NCBI GenBank assembly: GCA_016782865.1
Contig: JADHXR010000005.1
Span: 19,046 to 83,045 of the forward strand
DNA length: 64,000 nucleotides
Direction of reading: 5' to 3'
DNA from: Phycisphaerae bacterium
GTDB lineage: Bacteria; Planctomycetota; Phycisphaerae; Sedimentisphaerales; Anaerobacaceae
Shown one piece after another: positions 9,577 to 17,359 of the stretch. The notes under the pieces are model-generated. The model was given only the letters and a program-made list of their open reading frames with translations. It was not told the DNA's origin and did no database searches. Every line of letters starts with the position of its first letter. Positions within the stretch are counted from its first letter, which is position 1. The position numbers were made by a program, and so were the translations under genes.

Positions 9577-10497
9577 TCAGTCGCCTTGCGAGTATTTCAG
9601 CGACTGCTTTACGAGCAGCTCGCAGTTTTTCTCAAAGAATTTTACGTCGAGCAACTGCGTTTTCTCGTGCATTTCGATACCGAGTTGTCGGCTGATTTCG
9701 TCCGGGGCTTTACCGGCTGCCGTTTCGGCGACGATTCGCTCGTGGTAGGCCTCGGTCGCGGCGGCGGCGCCGTCAAAATAAGCCTTGACCGCTTCGGCGC
9801 CCTTGACCACGGCATTGTGGCTCAGGCACGCGATCTCGGCATCGAGGGCGGCAAGTCGCCGTATCGACTCGATGTAGGCCCCATAGTCAGCGAAGTAGTT
9901 GGGCCAGAAGTACCCGCAATCCGGCATGTAGTAGCCGGTCGCGTCGGAGATGATCAGAAGACACGTTGCCGACTCATAGAAGCTCAAGCTGCAATCGCTG
10001 TGGCCCGGCGTCGCGAGGACGTCGAACTTGCGACGCCCTACCGTCAGCGTATCGCCGTCCGCCAGAATCTTATCGACTGCAATCTGTTTTTCCGTAAGTG
10101 GTTCAGGCCTGTGCCTGTCCTTGATAGAGCCGGCTTTGATAAGCGCTTCGGTGAGCATGCCGTCGATCTTCGAGAAGAAGCGGACGGCCTTTTCGACGGC
10201 GAGCGTTCCGGCTGCGGCTTTCGAAGCGCAGACCGTCGCCTCGGGGAACATCGCACGGAATGCCGGAACCGCCATTACATGATCGGGATGGGCGTGCGTT
10301 ACGATGATCTGTTTGACGATATCGGCGGGGACATCAAGACCGGCGAGTTGCTCCTTTACAAGGGGCCCGGCGGCACCTACGCCGCCTTCGAAAATCGCCC
10401 CTTCGTCCCCGTCGGTGACAAGAAATACCGGATACTCATTCGTGCCGAGCATTCGAACGCCCGCGGCAATTTCCACGGGCGGGTCTTTTATCAACAT
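9577..10497 (-). CDS. Metallo-beta-lactamase-fold hydrolase
   Basis: A 306-residue cytoplasmic protein with the MBL metal motif THAHPDH near residue 69, a downstream TPGHSDCS histidine and a later SDATG loop that match the rest of the binuclear zinc site. Members of the family include thioesterases, glyoxalase II-like enzymes and other hydrolases. It sits between the activase and the KAS III gene on the same strand with gaps of 18 and 37 bp, so it is very likely cotranscribed and may hydrolyse a CoA ester or ring-opened intermediate. That role is inference from context. An AGAAGGGA ribosome site precedes the ATG. Confidence 0.8.
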   Translation of the reverse strand: MLIKDPPVEIAAGVRMLGTNEYPVFLVTDGDEGAIFEGGVGAAGPLVKEQLAGLDVPADIVKQIIVTHAHPDHVMAVPAFRAMFPEATVCASKAAAGTLAVEKAVRFFSKIDGMLTEALIKAGSIKDRHRPEPLTEKQIAVDKILADGDTLTVGRRKFDVLATPGHSDCSLSFYESATCLLIISDATGYYMPDCGYFWPNYFADYGAYIESIRRLAALDAEIACLSHNAVVKGAEAVKAYFDGAAAATEAYHERIVAETAAGKAPDEISRQLGIEMHEKTQLLDVKFFEKNCELLVKQSLKYSQGD

Positions 10498-10515
10498 ATC
10501 TGTTTCCCTTCTCGG

Positions 10516-11307
10516 TTATCGTTTACGATTACTAATCGGAGCCTGCTCGGCGGCGAACAATGCCGCGCCGAGCGCGCCGGTGTATTGGGCATCAGGCGCA
10601 ACATGTGCCTCGGTGCCGAAGGCTTGCCCGAGCAGTTGGGCCAGGAACGGATTGTGCGCTACGACACCGCCCGTAGTGACCAACATGCCGTCGATGCGGT
10701 CCATTTCCACGATCCGCTTGACAACGGAGTTGAACGCGCCGCGCACGATATCGGTGACGTCGACGCCTGCTCGAATCTTCTCGAGCACTTCGGTGGCGGC
10801 GAAAACCGTACAAAAGCTGCCAAGCGAAACGTCCTTGGTCGAGCCGGCGGCCAGCGCATTGAGTTCGCAGACATCCAGCGCCAACCGATGGGCAATCTCT
10901 TCGATAAACGACCCTGTACCGGCGGCACATTTGCGATTCATCTTGAAGCTTTCTCTCTTGCCCGTCTCGTCAAGGTGTATTACCTTGCTGTCCTGGGCGC
11001 CGATGTCGATCACGGTCATGCGCTTGTGAAAATGGAAGAACGCCCCCCTGCCGTGGCAGGCGATTTCGGTCATCTTTCCATCGGCCCAGGGAACATTGTC
11101 CCGGCCGTAGCCGGTCGAGATCGATCTAACGATCTGCGAACGATCAAACGATTCAGCGGCGGACAAGTCGGCCAGAAGCTGCTCGGCGGTCTTTGCATAG
11201 TCGATTCCCGAGCGTCCCATAGCCTTGGCGATGGTCTCGCTCGCAGTGTCAATGACGACGAGCTTTGCGGTTGAGGCCCCTATGTCAATGCCACAGTAAT
11301 ACTGCAT
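10516..11307 (-). CDS. ATP-dependent activase of 2-hydroxyacyl-CoA dehydratase/benzoyl-CoA reductase type
   Basis: A 263-residue ASKHA-fold ATPase of the BcrA/BcrD/BadF/BadG/HgdC family. The phosphate-binding motif GIDIGASTAK opens the protein, a second nucleotide motif VIDIGAQDSK lies near 99-108, and the cluster cysteines are C127 (NRKCAAGTG) and C166 (GSFCTVF). In this family a homodimer holds one [4Fe-4S] cluster and injects a low-potential electron into its partner at the cost of ATP. The partner is the next gene upstream (11335-12564). Only one activase gene is present, as in the dehydratase and double-cubane systems and unlike benzoyl-CoA reductase, which has two different ATPase subunits. 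Confidence 0.92.
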   Translation of the reverse strand: MQYYCGIDIGASTAKLVVIDTASETIAKAMGRSGIDYAKTAEQLLADLSAAESFDRSQIVRSISTGYGRDNVPWADGKMTEIACHGRGAFFHFHKRMTVIDIGAQDSKVIHLDETGKRESFKMNRKCAAGTGSFIEEIAHRLALDVCELNALAAGSTKDVSLGSFCTVFAATEVLEKIRAGVDVTDIVRGAFNSVVKRIVEMDRIDGMLVTTGGVVAHNPFLAQLLGQAFGTEAHVAPDAQYTGALGAALFAAEQAPISNRKR

Positions 11308-11334
11308 CGTGTCAGTCCGTTTGCATTGCTGCGC

Positions 11335-12564
11335 TTAGCCCTGCGAAAGCTGCTCGACAAAGGCTTCAATGTTGGTCCGCGTCTGCTCCTCGGAGTAGAG
11401 CCTCAGGTCGTTCAGGTCGCCGTCGATGATGACGAAGGGCTTGCCTGTCCTGGCTGCGAGACGCTGGGGCATGTCATAACGGCTGTTGGAGTTGTTCGGA
11501 CAGGTCTTGGCGTTGTGGTAGAGAACGCCGTCGATCTTGAACTTCTCGATCATCCGCTCCATATAGCCTTCCTTGGGCTCGTCACTGCGACAGATGAACA
11601 GCTTGCTGTAGGCCCTGGCCATACCCTCGAACGGCTTGTCGGGATCCAGGTCGTCGAATATCCAGCTATTGCAGTACGTCGAGGCAACAACCGCCGTCTG
11701 AAGCTCTATGAACTGCACGGCAAGGTTCTTGATCTTGCCCCAGATCGGCATTCCTTCCCAGTAGATTCGATACTTCTCGTCGTCAACGGCTCCGATACCG
11801 TCGGCGATTCGTTGCTTCAGTTCGGCGAGAAGTGTCTCGTAGTAATCGATCGCCGCCTGAGTGCCGCGGAGAACTACCGCCGGCCCCATCTGGATCGTGC
11901 CGTCGAAAAAAGTAATCGGCGCCGGCACAGTCGCCGCCGCTTCCAGGACGGCCTTCCACAGCTCCGTGCATTTCAGGGACAATTCGGTCACTTCCCTGAG
12001 CTTGTCCATGTCGAGCTTGTTGCCGCTGATCTTCTCGAGCGGCCCGACAAGCGCTTCGATCTGTTTTGCGACCGCAGTGACGATGATGTCATCCACTTCG
12101 CCGATCGCTCTCGGTGTGTGGACACCTATACAGGGCACGTCCCATTCGCGGGCGTAAAACCCGAACCAGTCTTTGACGTCCCTGCACTGATTAGTATTGA
12201 ACACAAGAACGTCCGCCTTGGGCGGGCCCGGCAGCTTCATCTTGTTAAAGGGGCTTTCGCCTTTCAAGTACGAGCCTATGTCACTGGTCAGGTACGAGCA
12301 GATATCGGGTGAGAATCCGCGTGCGTTGGCCAGAGGAATCAGGTCGGTGGCCATTCGCGTTGCGCCGAGCATTGCACCGTGGTTCTCCGGGAAATACACC
12401 TCGAATCCCAAAGCCCTCAGCAGCTCGGCGGGGCCCACACTCGTGCACCAGGCGATTCTTTTGCCCGAAGACTCGGGGCCCATCAGCTCGGTGAAATACT
12501 GGCCCATCACGCCCCTCATTTTCTTGCTGGCTTCGAAGCCCTTTAGTTCTACCGATGCTGGCAT
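11335..12564 (-). CDS. BcrB/HgdB-type iron-sulfur subunit (2-hydroxyacyl-CoA dehydratase/benzoyl-CoA reductase superfamily)
   Basis: A 409-residue protein of the HgdA/HgdB/BcrB/BcrC family. It has eight cysteines; C40 (AWCTS), C89 (ICSYL) and C127 (NQCRD) lie where the superfamily binds its iron-sulfur cluster, and C355 (KTCPN) fits the conserved C-terminal region. The wording around SPDICSYLTSD and NTNQCRD recalls benzoyl-CoA reductase B subunits. With electrons from the adjacent activase it should reduce or dehydrate a CoA ester. The usual second subunit is absent, so it may work as a homodimer, as double-cubane proteins do. The start at 12564 lies 2 nt after the upstream stop, with AGGAG inside that gene's last codons, so translation is probably coupled. 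Confidence 0.88.
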   Translation of the reverse strand: MPASVELKGFEASKKMRGVMGQYFTELMGPESSGKRIAWCTSVGPAELLRALGFEVYFPENHGAMLGATRMATDLIPLANARGFSPDICSYLTSDIGSYLKGESPFNKMKLPGPPKADVLVFNTNQCRDVKDWFGFYAREWDVPCIGVHTPRAIGEVDDIIVTAVAKQIEALVGPLEKISGNKLDMDKLREVTELSLKCTELWKAVLEAAATVPAPITFFDGTIQMGPAVVLRGTQAAIDYYETLLAELKQRIADGIGAVDDEKYRIYWEGMPIWGKIKNLAVQFIELQTAVVASTYCNSWIFDDLDPDKPFEGMARAYSKLFICRSDEPKEGYMERMIEKFKIDGVLYHNAKTCPNNSNSRYDMPQRLAARTGKPFVIIDGDLNDLRLYSEEQTRTNIEAFVEQLSQG

Positions 12565-12566
12565 AA

Positions 12567-14642
12567 TCAAACTCCTGTTTCGTTTCGCAAAAACTCGCAA
12601 GGCCTGAACCGCTCGCCGAATCTTTCGGCAAGCCAGTCGAGCCGAGACGCAATTGTTTCTAATCCTGTGTCATACGCATACTTGAGCACGCCGCCCCGAA
12701 AATCCGGAAAGCCGGTTCCCAGCACCATCGCGACGTCGATGTCCGATTGGCGCTGGGCTATCTTCTCCTGCACAACACGGAACGCCTCGGCAACCATTCG
12801 CAGAACGAGGCGGTCGGTAATCTCGTCGGCTCCGACGTCGCGTGCTGTTTTGCCCGCTTCGTTCTGTACATTCGCGATGATGTCTCGGGTCGTGCGACTA
12901 TTCTTGGGAGTATAGTCGCCTTCTTCGTATCTGTAAACCCCGCAGGCGGTTTTCTGGCCGAGACATCCCTGCTCGACCAGGGACGCCGCGATCCGCGACA
13001 GCGGCATGTGTGTGGCAAAAGCCTTGCACATCTGCTTGTCGGTGAATGCAAGAATGTCTATTCCCGCCATGTCTATCAGCGTCAGCGGTCCCATGGCAAA
13101 GCCAAAACCGACCATCGCGGCGTCGACGGCACGCGGGTCGGCCCCGTCTTCCAGGAGCCTGAACGCCTCTTTCAGATACGGGATGAAGATCCGATTGACA
13201 ACAAACCCTTCGCGATTGTTCACCAAGACGGGCGTCTTTCGTATATCCTTGACGAACTTCATGGCCGCTGCAATAACGCCGGCATTTGTGCCATCGCGCC
13301 GGATCACTTCGACCAGAGGCATTCTGTGGGCCGGGTTGAAAAAGTGCAGGCCGATGAGACGTTCCGGACGGGTGAGTTTCTCAGCCAGCTCATCGAGGTT
13401 TATCGTCGAGGTGTTCGAGGCGATAATGGCATCACTGCGGCAGATGGCCTCGATTTTCCCCATGACCTCACGCTTGACAGTGATTTCCTCGAATACCGCC
13501 TCTATGACAATGTCCACCGAGGCTATGTCTTGCCAGCTCTGCGCAACCGAGATTCGCTGGATCATCTCATTCGCCCGATCTCGGCGCATTTTTCCCCGCT
13601 CGACCTGTTTTTCCACAGATGTTTGAATCCGCTTAATCGCCCTATCGGTAGCTTGCTCATCGGCATCTGTCATTATCACCGCCAGGCCAGCGGCGGCAAG
13701 TGCCTGAGCAATGCCTGCGCCCATCGAGCCGGTCCCGACGACCGCTGCCGTGGCGATCTTTGCCGGGGCGATCTGCTCGGACTCCGGCACTTTGCCGGTT
13801 TTTCGCCCGGCGAAGAAGACATATATTTTGTTCCGAGTCGCAAGAGTGTCCATGCACGCGGCGAAGCCCTGCTGTTCCTTATCGAGGCCCGCTTGGTACG
13901 ATTCGTCCAAACCTGTTCGGACGGCTTCAATTATCTTCTTCGGCGCTATGATCTCAGGTCGAACCTTCTCGATAAGCTTCTGCGCCTGTTCGAAGGCCTT
14001 TTCATTTGCTCTTATATCGGAGACCTTGTCGGTTCGCCGGCTGGCTGCAACGGGAGTCTTCTCTGACGCCAACAGTCCACGGGCCGTCTCAATAAGTTGA
14101 ACGCCTTGGCAGATCGCATCGACAAGCCCCAACTCAAGCGCAGCGCCCGCATCAATCGGCTTTGCCGTCAGAAGCATCCGCAGCGCTGCCTCGACACCGA
14201 TGAGCCTGGGCAATCGCTGCGTTCCTCCGGCGCCGGGATTGATCGCCAGTGTGACCTCGGGACTGCTGAACTTGCTGCCGTGCGTGCAGACTCGAAAACG
14301 ACAGGCCATTGCCAGTTCCAGCGCACAGCCCATCACTTTTCCTGTCACAGCAGCTACGGAAGGCTTTTGCGAGTCTTCCACTGTGTCAAGCACATCCTGG
14401 AAAATGCGCGACATTTCTATCGCTTCTTTAGCCGAAAATATCCCATCAAATAGGTTAACGTCCGCACCGGCGCTGAAATGATCGCCGGTACCGGTCACGA
14501 TGATCCCGCGAACATCCTCGTCGGCGTTGGCGAGGTTGACAGCAGCCCCAAGCTCATCAAGCAGCTCAAAACCAATAGCGTTGAGTGGCGGGTCGTCCAG
14601 AGACAAGATGCAAACACCATCGGATTTGCTGTATTCGATCAT
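12567..14642 (-). CDS. Fused enoyl-CoA hydratase/3-hydroxyacyl-CoA dehydrogenase
   Basis: A 691-residue FadB/FadJ-like bifunctional protein. The crotonase half (about 1-190) has both catalytic Glu residues, E109 (GCALELAMA) and E129 (SPEVTLAI). The dehydrogenase half has the NAD motif VVGTGSMGAGIAQ near 301-313, the catalytic His in GLHFFNPAHRMPLVEV, and both C-terminal 3HCDH domains. It would hydrate an enoyl- or dienoyl-CoA and oxidise the alcohol to a ketone, as in beta-oxidation or the later steps of anaerobic ring degradation. I chose ATG 14642 (GAAGG upstream) over a TTG at 14681 that overlaps the preceding gene. It is the second gene of the operon. Confidence 0.9.
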   Translation of the reverse strand: MIEYSKSDGVCILSLDDPPLNAIGFELLDELGAAVNLANADEDVRGIIVTGTGDHFSAGADVNLFDGIFSAKEAIEMSRIFQDVLDTVEDSQKPSVAAVTGKVMGCALELAMACRFRVCTHGSKFSSPEVTLAINPGAGGTQRLPRLIGVEAALRMLLTAKPIDAGAALELGLVDAICQGVQLIETARGLLASEKTPVAASRRTDKVSDIRANEKAFEQAQKLIEKVRPEIIAPKKIIEAVRTGLDESYQAGLDKEQQGFAACMDTLATRNKIYVFFAGRKTGKVPESEQIAPAKIATAAVVGTGSMGAGIAQALAAAGLAVIMTDADEQATDRAIKRIQTSVEKQVERGKMRRDRANEMIQRISVAQSWQDIASVDIVIEAVFEEITVKREVMGKIEAICRSDAIIASNTSTINLDELAEKLTRPERLIGLHFFNPAHRMPLVEVIRRDGTNAGVIAAAMKFVKDIRKTPVLVNNREGFVVNRIFIPYLKEAFRLLEDGADPRAVDAAMVGFGFAMGPLTLIDMAGIDILAFTDKQMCKAFATHMPLSRIAASLVEQGCLGQKTACGVYRYEEGDYTPKNSRTTRDIIANVQNEAGKTARDVGADEITDRLVLRMVAEAFRVVQEKIAQRQSDIDVAMVLGTGFPDFRGGVLKYAYDTGLETIASRLDWLAERFGERFRPCEFLRNETGV

Positions 14643-14670
14643 TTCACTCGGACCTTCGGCGCGGTTTCGG

Positions 14671-15636
14671 TTAGACTTCAAGCGTCAGTTTAAGCGAGTC
14701 TTTGGCGCAGTCGGCGTACATTTCGAAGGCCTCGGCAGCCTTGTCCCATGGCATTCGGGGCGTGACCATCTCTGTCAGCGCCGAAGCTCGATCGTCAAGA
14801 ACCATATCCGCCGCAGTCTGGAAGAAGGAACCACACTCGGGGCCGACACACGTGTTAATCTGGATCTCCTCCCGGAAGACATGATACCAGGGGAACTCCT
14901 GCTGCTCATAATGTGGCATGCCGAACACGAACAGTCTGCCTCCATGCTTGGGCAGATGCGCGGCGGTCTTGAGCGAATCAACAAAGCCCACCACCTCGAC
15001 TGCCAAATCAACCATCTGCTCGCCGGTCAGCTCCTTTGTGACCTTAACAACATCCTCTTTCGAGGCGTCGATGATGTGATCGGCACCGTAACGCCTGGAC
15101 CATTCCAGACGCCAGTCGAGCAGATCGGTCGCAATAACCATACTTGCTCCCATCAGCCGCAGCACGTGCGTGAATATTAACCCCATCGGACCCTGCCCGA
15201 TCACGGCACAGGTTTGTCCGATCACTCCATCCGTCCGCGTCAGCGCCCGGAGCACCGTTGCCAGCGGCTGGGCGACAACCAGCGCCGCCGGGTCGGGGGC
15301 GTTCCGCGGCAGGCGGGCAATCGCGGGAGGTCGAGAGATTATGTACTCGGCAAATCCGTAATAGCCCTGCGGTTGGGCGAGCACCAATGTCCCTTCCTCC
15401 CAGCCGTCGCAGCGAGACTCAACTACAGTGCCTATGTTTTCGTGCCCGGCCCAACCGACAGGGTTAGGGAAGTCAATGTCACCCCAGAGGCCTTCGCCGG
15501 TGTATTGGCCCATGTTGCTGCCGCATAGGGCCACGTGGCTGCATTGCACCAGAACCTCACCTTCGGCCGGTTCGGGCTTTGGTGCGTCATCCAGCATCGC
15601 AATTCTTCTCGGTTCCACTATTTGGATTGCTCTCAT
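14671..15636 (-). CDS. Medium-chain (MDR) alcohol dehydrogenase-like protein
   Basis: A 321-residue MDR protein: a GroES-like N-terminal half with the catalytic-zinc Cys38 (ALCGSN) and GHE at 65-66, then a Rossmann domain with GQGPMG near 147-152. The lobe with four structural-zinc cysteines is missing, so only a catalytic zinc, or none, is expected. The family oxidises secondary alcohols with NAD(P); in the Thauera benzoyl-CoA pathway a zinc MDR oxidises 6-hydroxycyclohex-1-ene-1-carbonyl-CoA, which makes that kind of role attractive but unproven here. It is the first gene of the CoA operon. Confidence 0.8.
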   Translation of the reverse strand: MRAIQIVEPRRIAMLDDAPKPEPAEGEVLVQCSHVALCGSNMGQYTGEGLWGDIDFPNPVGWAGHENIGTVVESRCDGWEEGTLVLAQPQGYYGFAEYIISRPPAIARLPRNAPDPAALVVAQPLATVLRALTRTDGVIGQTCAVIGQGPMGLIFTHVLRLMGASMVIATDLLDWRLEWSRRYGADHIIDASKEDVVKVTKELTGEQMVDLAVEVVGFVDSLKTAAHLPKHGGRLFVFGMPHYEQQEFPWYHVFREEIQINTCVGPECGSFFQTAADMVLDDRASALTEMVTPRMPWDKAAEAFEMYADCAKDSLKLTLEV

Positions 15637-16044
15637 TGGTTATCTCTTTAATCTTAATTGCCAAAGAAGCACATAAGCCATCTAACCGTCAATATCCGTA
15701 CAGAGATTAGAGCACACAATCCGGCCCCAGGCAAGCGGAATATCGCTGCCCACAGTTGCTCACCTGGCCTTTGGACACAGACTCCTTTCCGGGCGTAAAG
15801 TCGGCAATCCGCGAAGATCCGACAAGATATGGCAAGATAGACGCGTTGCAGCATTTGCTCGGCGCCGATGTAGTTCATATATTTTACGAAATGCCTGAGC
15901 AGAACCGACGTCAGGTCACCGCGCATGGGAGAAACTCGATGCTCTACAATGAGCGATAGTTATTGATCAGTCATATCCAAGGGTCGTGCTTCACCGCGCG
16001 ACATTTGCTGATATCTGAAGCATTGGAGGGGGGAGAATTCAATA
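15637..16044. other. Divergent intergenic region between CoA operon and TPR gene
   Basis: A 408-bp gap that must carry the promoter of the minus-strand CoA operon and that of the TPR gene. I see only weak hexamer matches on the minus strand (TTGTGT, 17 nt, GATATT), not enough to call. A 67-codon open frame at 15756-15959 has no ribosome site and no recognisable family. The TPR gene has a strong GGAGGGGGGAG stretch at its end. Confidence 0.35.
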
Positions 16045-17064
16045 ATGGCACAGGCTAAAACGCCGTTCACAAGACACCAGAGAGTAATTATTGCTGTGGC
16101 CCTTCTCTGTAGTTCGTTGATACTTCCTGTCGGCACAGCCGGTGCAAGGATAGCGCAGGAAAAGAAGACCTATACCCATACCTCATTGCGAGCGATGGCC
16201 AGAGTCTATATGGCTTCCGGCAGCTACGATAAAGCACAGCCTTTGTTGGCCAGTGCGCTGGATTTGGCAAAAGCCTCGAACGCCTCTGATTCCGACGTGT
16301 GCGCCTGTGCGCTTGATCTGGCGTATCTGTACAAGAATCAGGGCAAACTGGACGAGGCCGAGACGATATGCCTGTCCGGTCTGGAATTGCAGGAAAAGGT
16401 GCACGGCCCAAGGCATCCCTTTGTGGCTTACACGCTGAGAATCTTGGGCGAGATATACCGCCGGCAGGGTCGATATCGAGAGGCTGCGGATTCACTGGAA
16501 CGGGCGATGGCGATTATGCGCCGAGTCAGCAGCGAGGATGACCCCGACATGGCGCCACTCAAGGTCGACATGGCTCGCCTGCTGGTTGCAAAGGGTGACT
16601 TTACGCAAGCCGAGTCTTATTTCAATAAGGCGATAGCCGTGATTGAAGGCAGCTACGGGCCCACGCATCTCTATACGACAAGGGTGCTCACCAGTATGGC
16701 GGCGCTGCGTGTGCTGCAGGGCCGATATGCTCAGGCTGAAGCATTGATTTCCAGAGCGTTGCCTGTCCAGGAAAAGGTCTATGGCCCGAATCCTCATTTC
16801 CTCGTACCAGCCTGGCTGGTCATGTCACAGGTGTACAAGGCCAAGGGTGACCTGACCAATGCGAAGCTGCTGCTGGCCAGATCTTTAAGTGCGGCGGAAA
16901 AACGCCCCGTTCCCGGTCACCTGATCGAGGTTCTCGATACGCTTGTTCAGCTGCACAGTGAGACCGGGGACGCGAAAGAAGTAGCGAAGCTGCAGCAGCG
17001 TGTTCGCAAGCTCCGTGCAAGCAAGCAGTTTGCCTACGCCGCCACTGCAAGAACTCTTCAATGA
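16045..17064 (+). CDS. Exported tetratricopeptide repeat protein
   Basis: A 339-residue protein with an N-terminal signal segment (hydrophobic run at about 15-35) followed by about six kinesin-light-chain-type TPR units spaced about 42 residues apart. Each carries the pattern of a small residue then GxYxxAxxxLxxAL, for example GSYDKAQPLLASAL, GKLDEAETICLSGL and GRYREAADSLERAM. TPR arrays are protein-binding scaffolds; no enzymatic domain is present, so it probably binds partners in the periplasm. A purine-rich GGAGGGGGGAG precedes the start by about 11 nt. The specific partner is unknown. Confidence 0.8.
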   Translation: MAQAKTPFTRHQRVIIAVALLCSSLILPVGTAGARIAQEKKTYTHTSLRAMARVYMASGSYDKAQPLLASALDLAKASNASDSDVCACALDLAYLYKNQGKLDEAETICLSGLELQEKVHGPRHPFVAYTLRILGEIYRRQGRYREAADSLERAMAIMRRVSSEDDPDMAPLKVDMARLLVAKGDFTQAESYFNKAIAVIEGSYGPTHLYTTRVLTSMAALRVLQGRYAQAEALISRALPVQEKVYGPNPHFLVPAWLVMSQVYKAKGDLTNAKLLLARSLSAAEKRPVPGHLIEVLDTLVQLHSETGDAKEVAKLQQRVRKLRASKQFAYAATARTLQ

Positions 17065-17359
17065 GAAGGCGACCGTGAAAAGAGCATCGCACAAATCATT
17101 TCATTCTCTCGAAAAAGAAATCCGCCCATCTTTGACAGGAACAGCTCGCTCGGTTTGCTGCTGAAGATTGACATTCCCGAGATGTTGAACAAGCTTGCGT
17201 TTGTAACGAAAGTCTGTTATTGTCAAGCGGCACGTCTTGAGAAAACCCAGGTTTGGCAGCCGAACAGCAACGCGAAGCCTAAATGAGAGAATAGTGCTGA
17301 CAAGAACACAATCGACCGGATGCCCGGTTTGATCCGTCTTCCGGATATGCAACTAAAGA

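Noticed and set aside
9520..11274. A 584-codon open frame on the plus strand opposite the MBL and activase genes
   Set aside because: It covers two well-supported minus-strand genes in antisense, has no ribosome site or family, and its composition is that of a codon-bias shadow.
11335..12564. Calling the protein a benzoyl-CoA reductase subunit outright
   Set aside because: The companion subunits are missing, so only superfamily membership is supported.
12747..14066. A 439-codon plus-strand frame opposite the crotonase/dehydrogenase fusion
   Set aside because: Antisense to a gene with intact catalytic motifs; no independent evidence.
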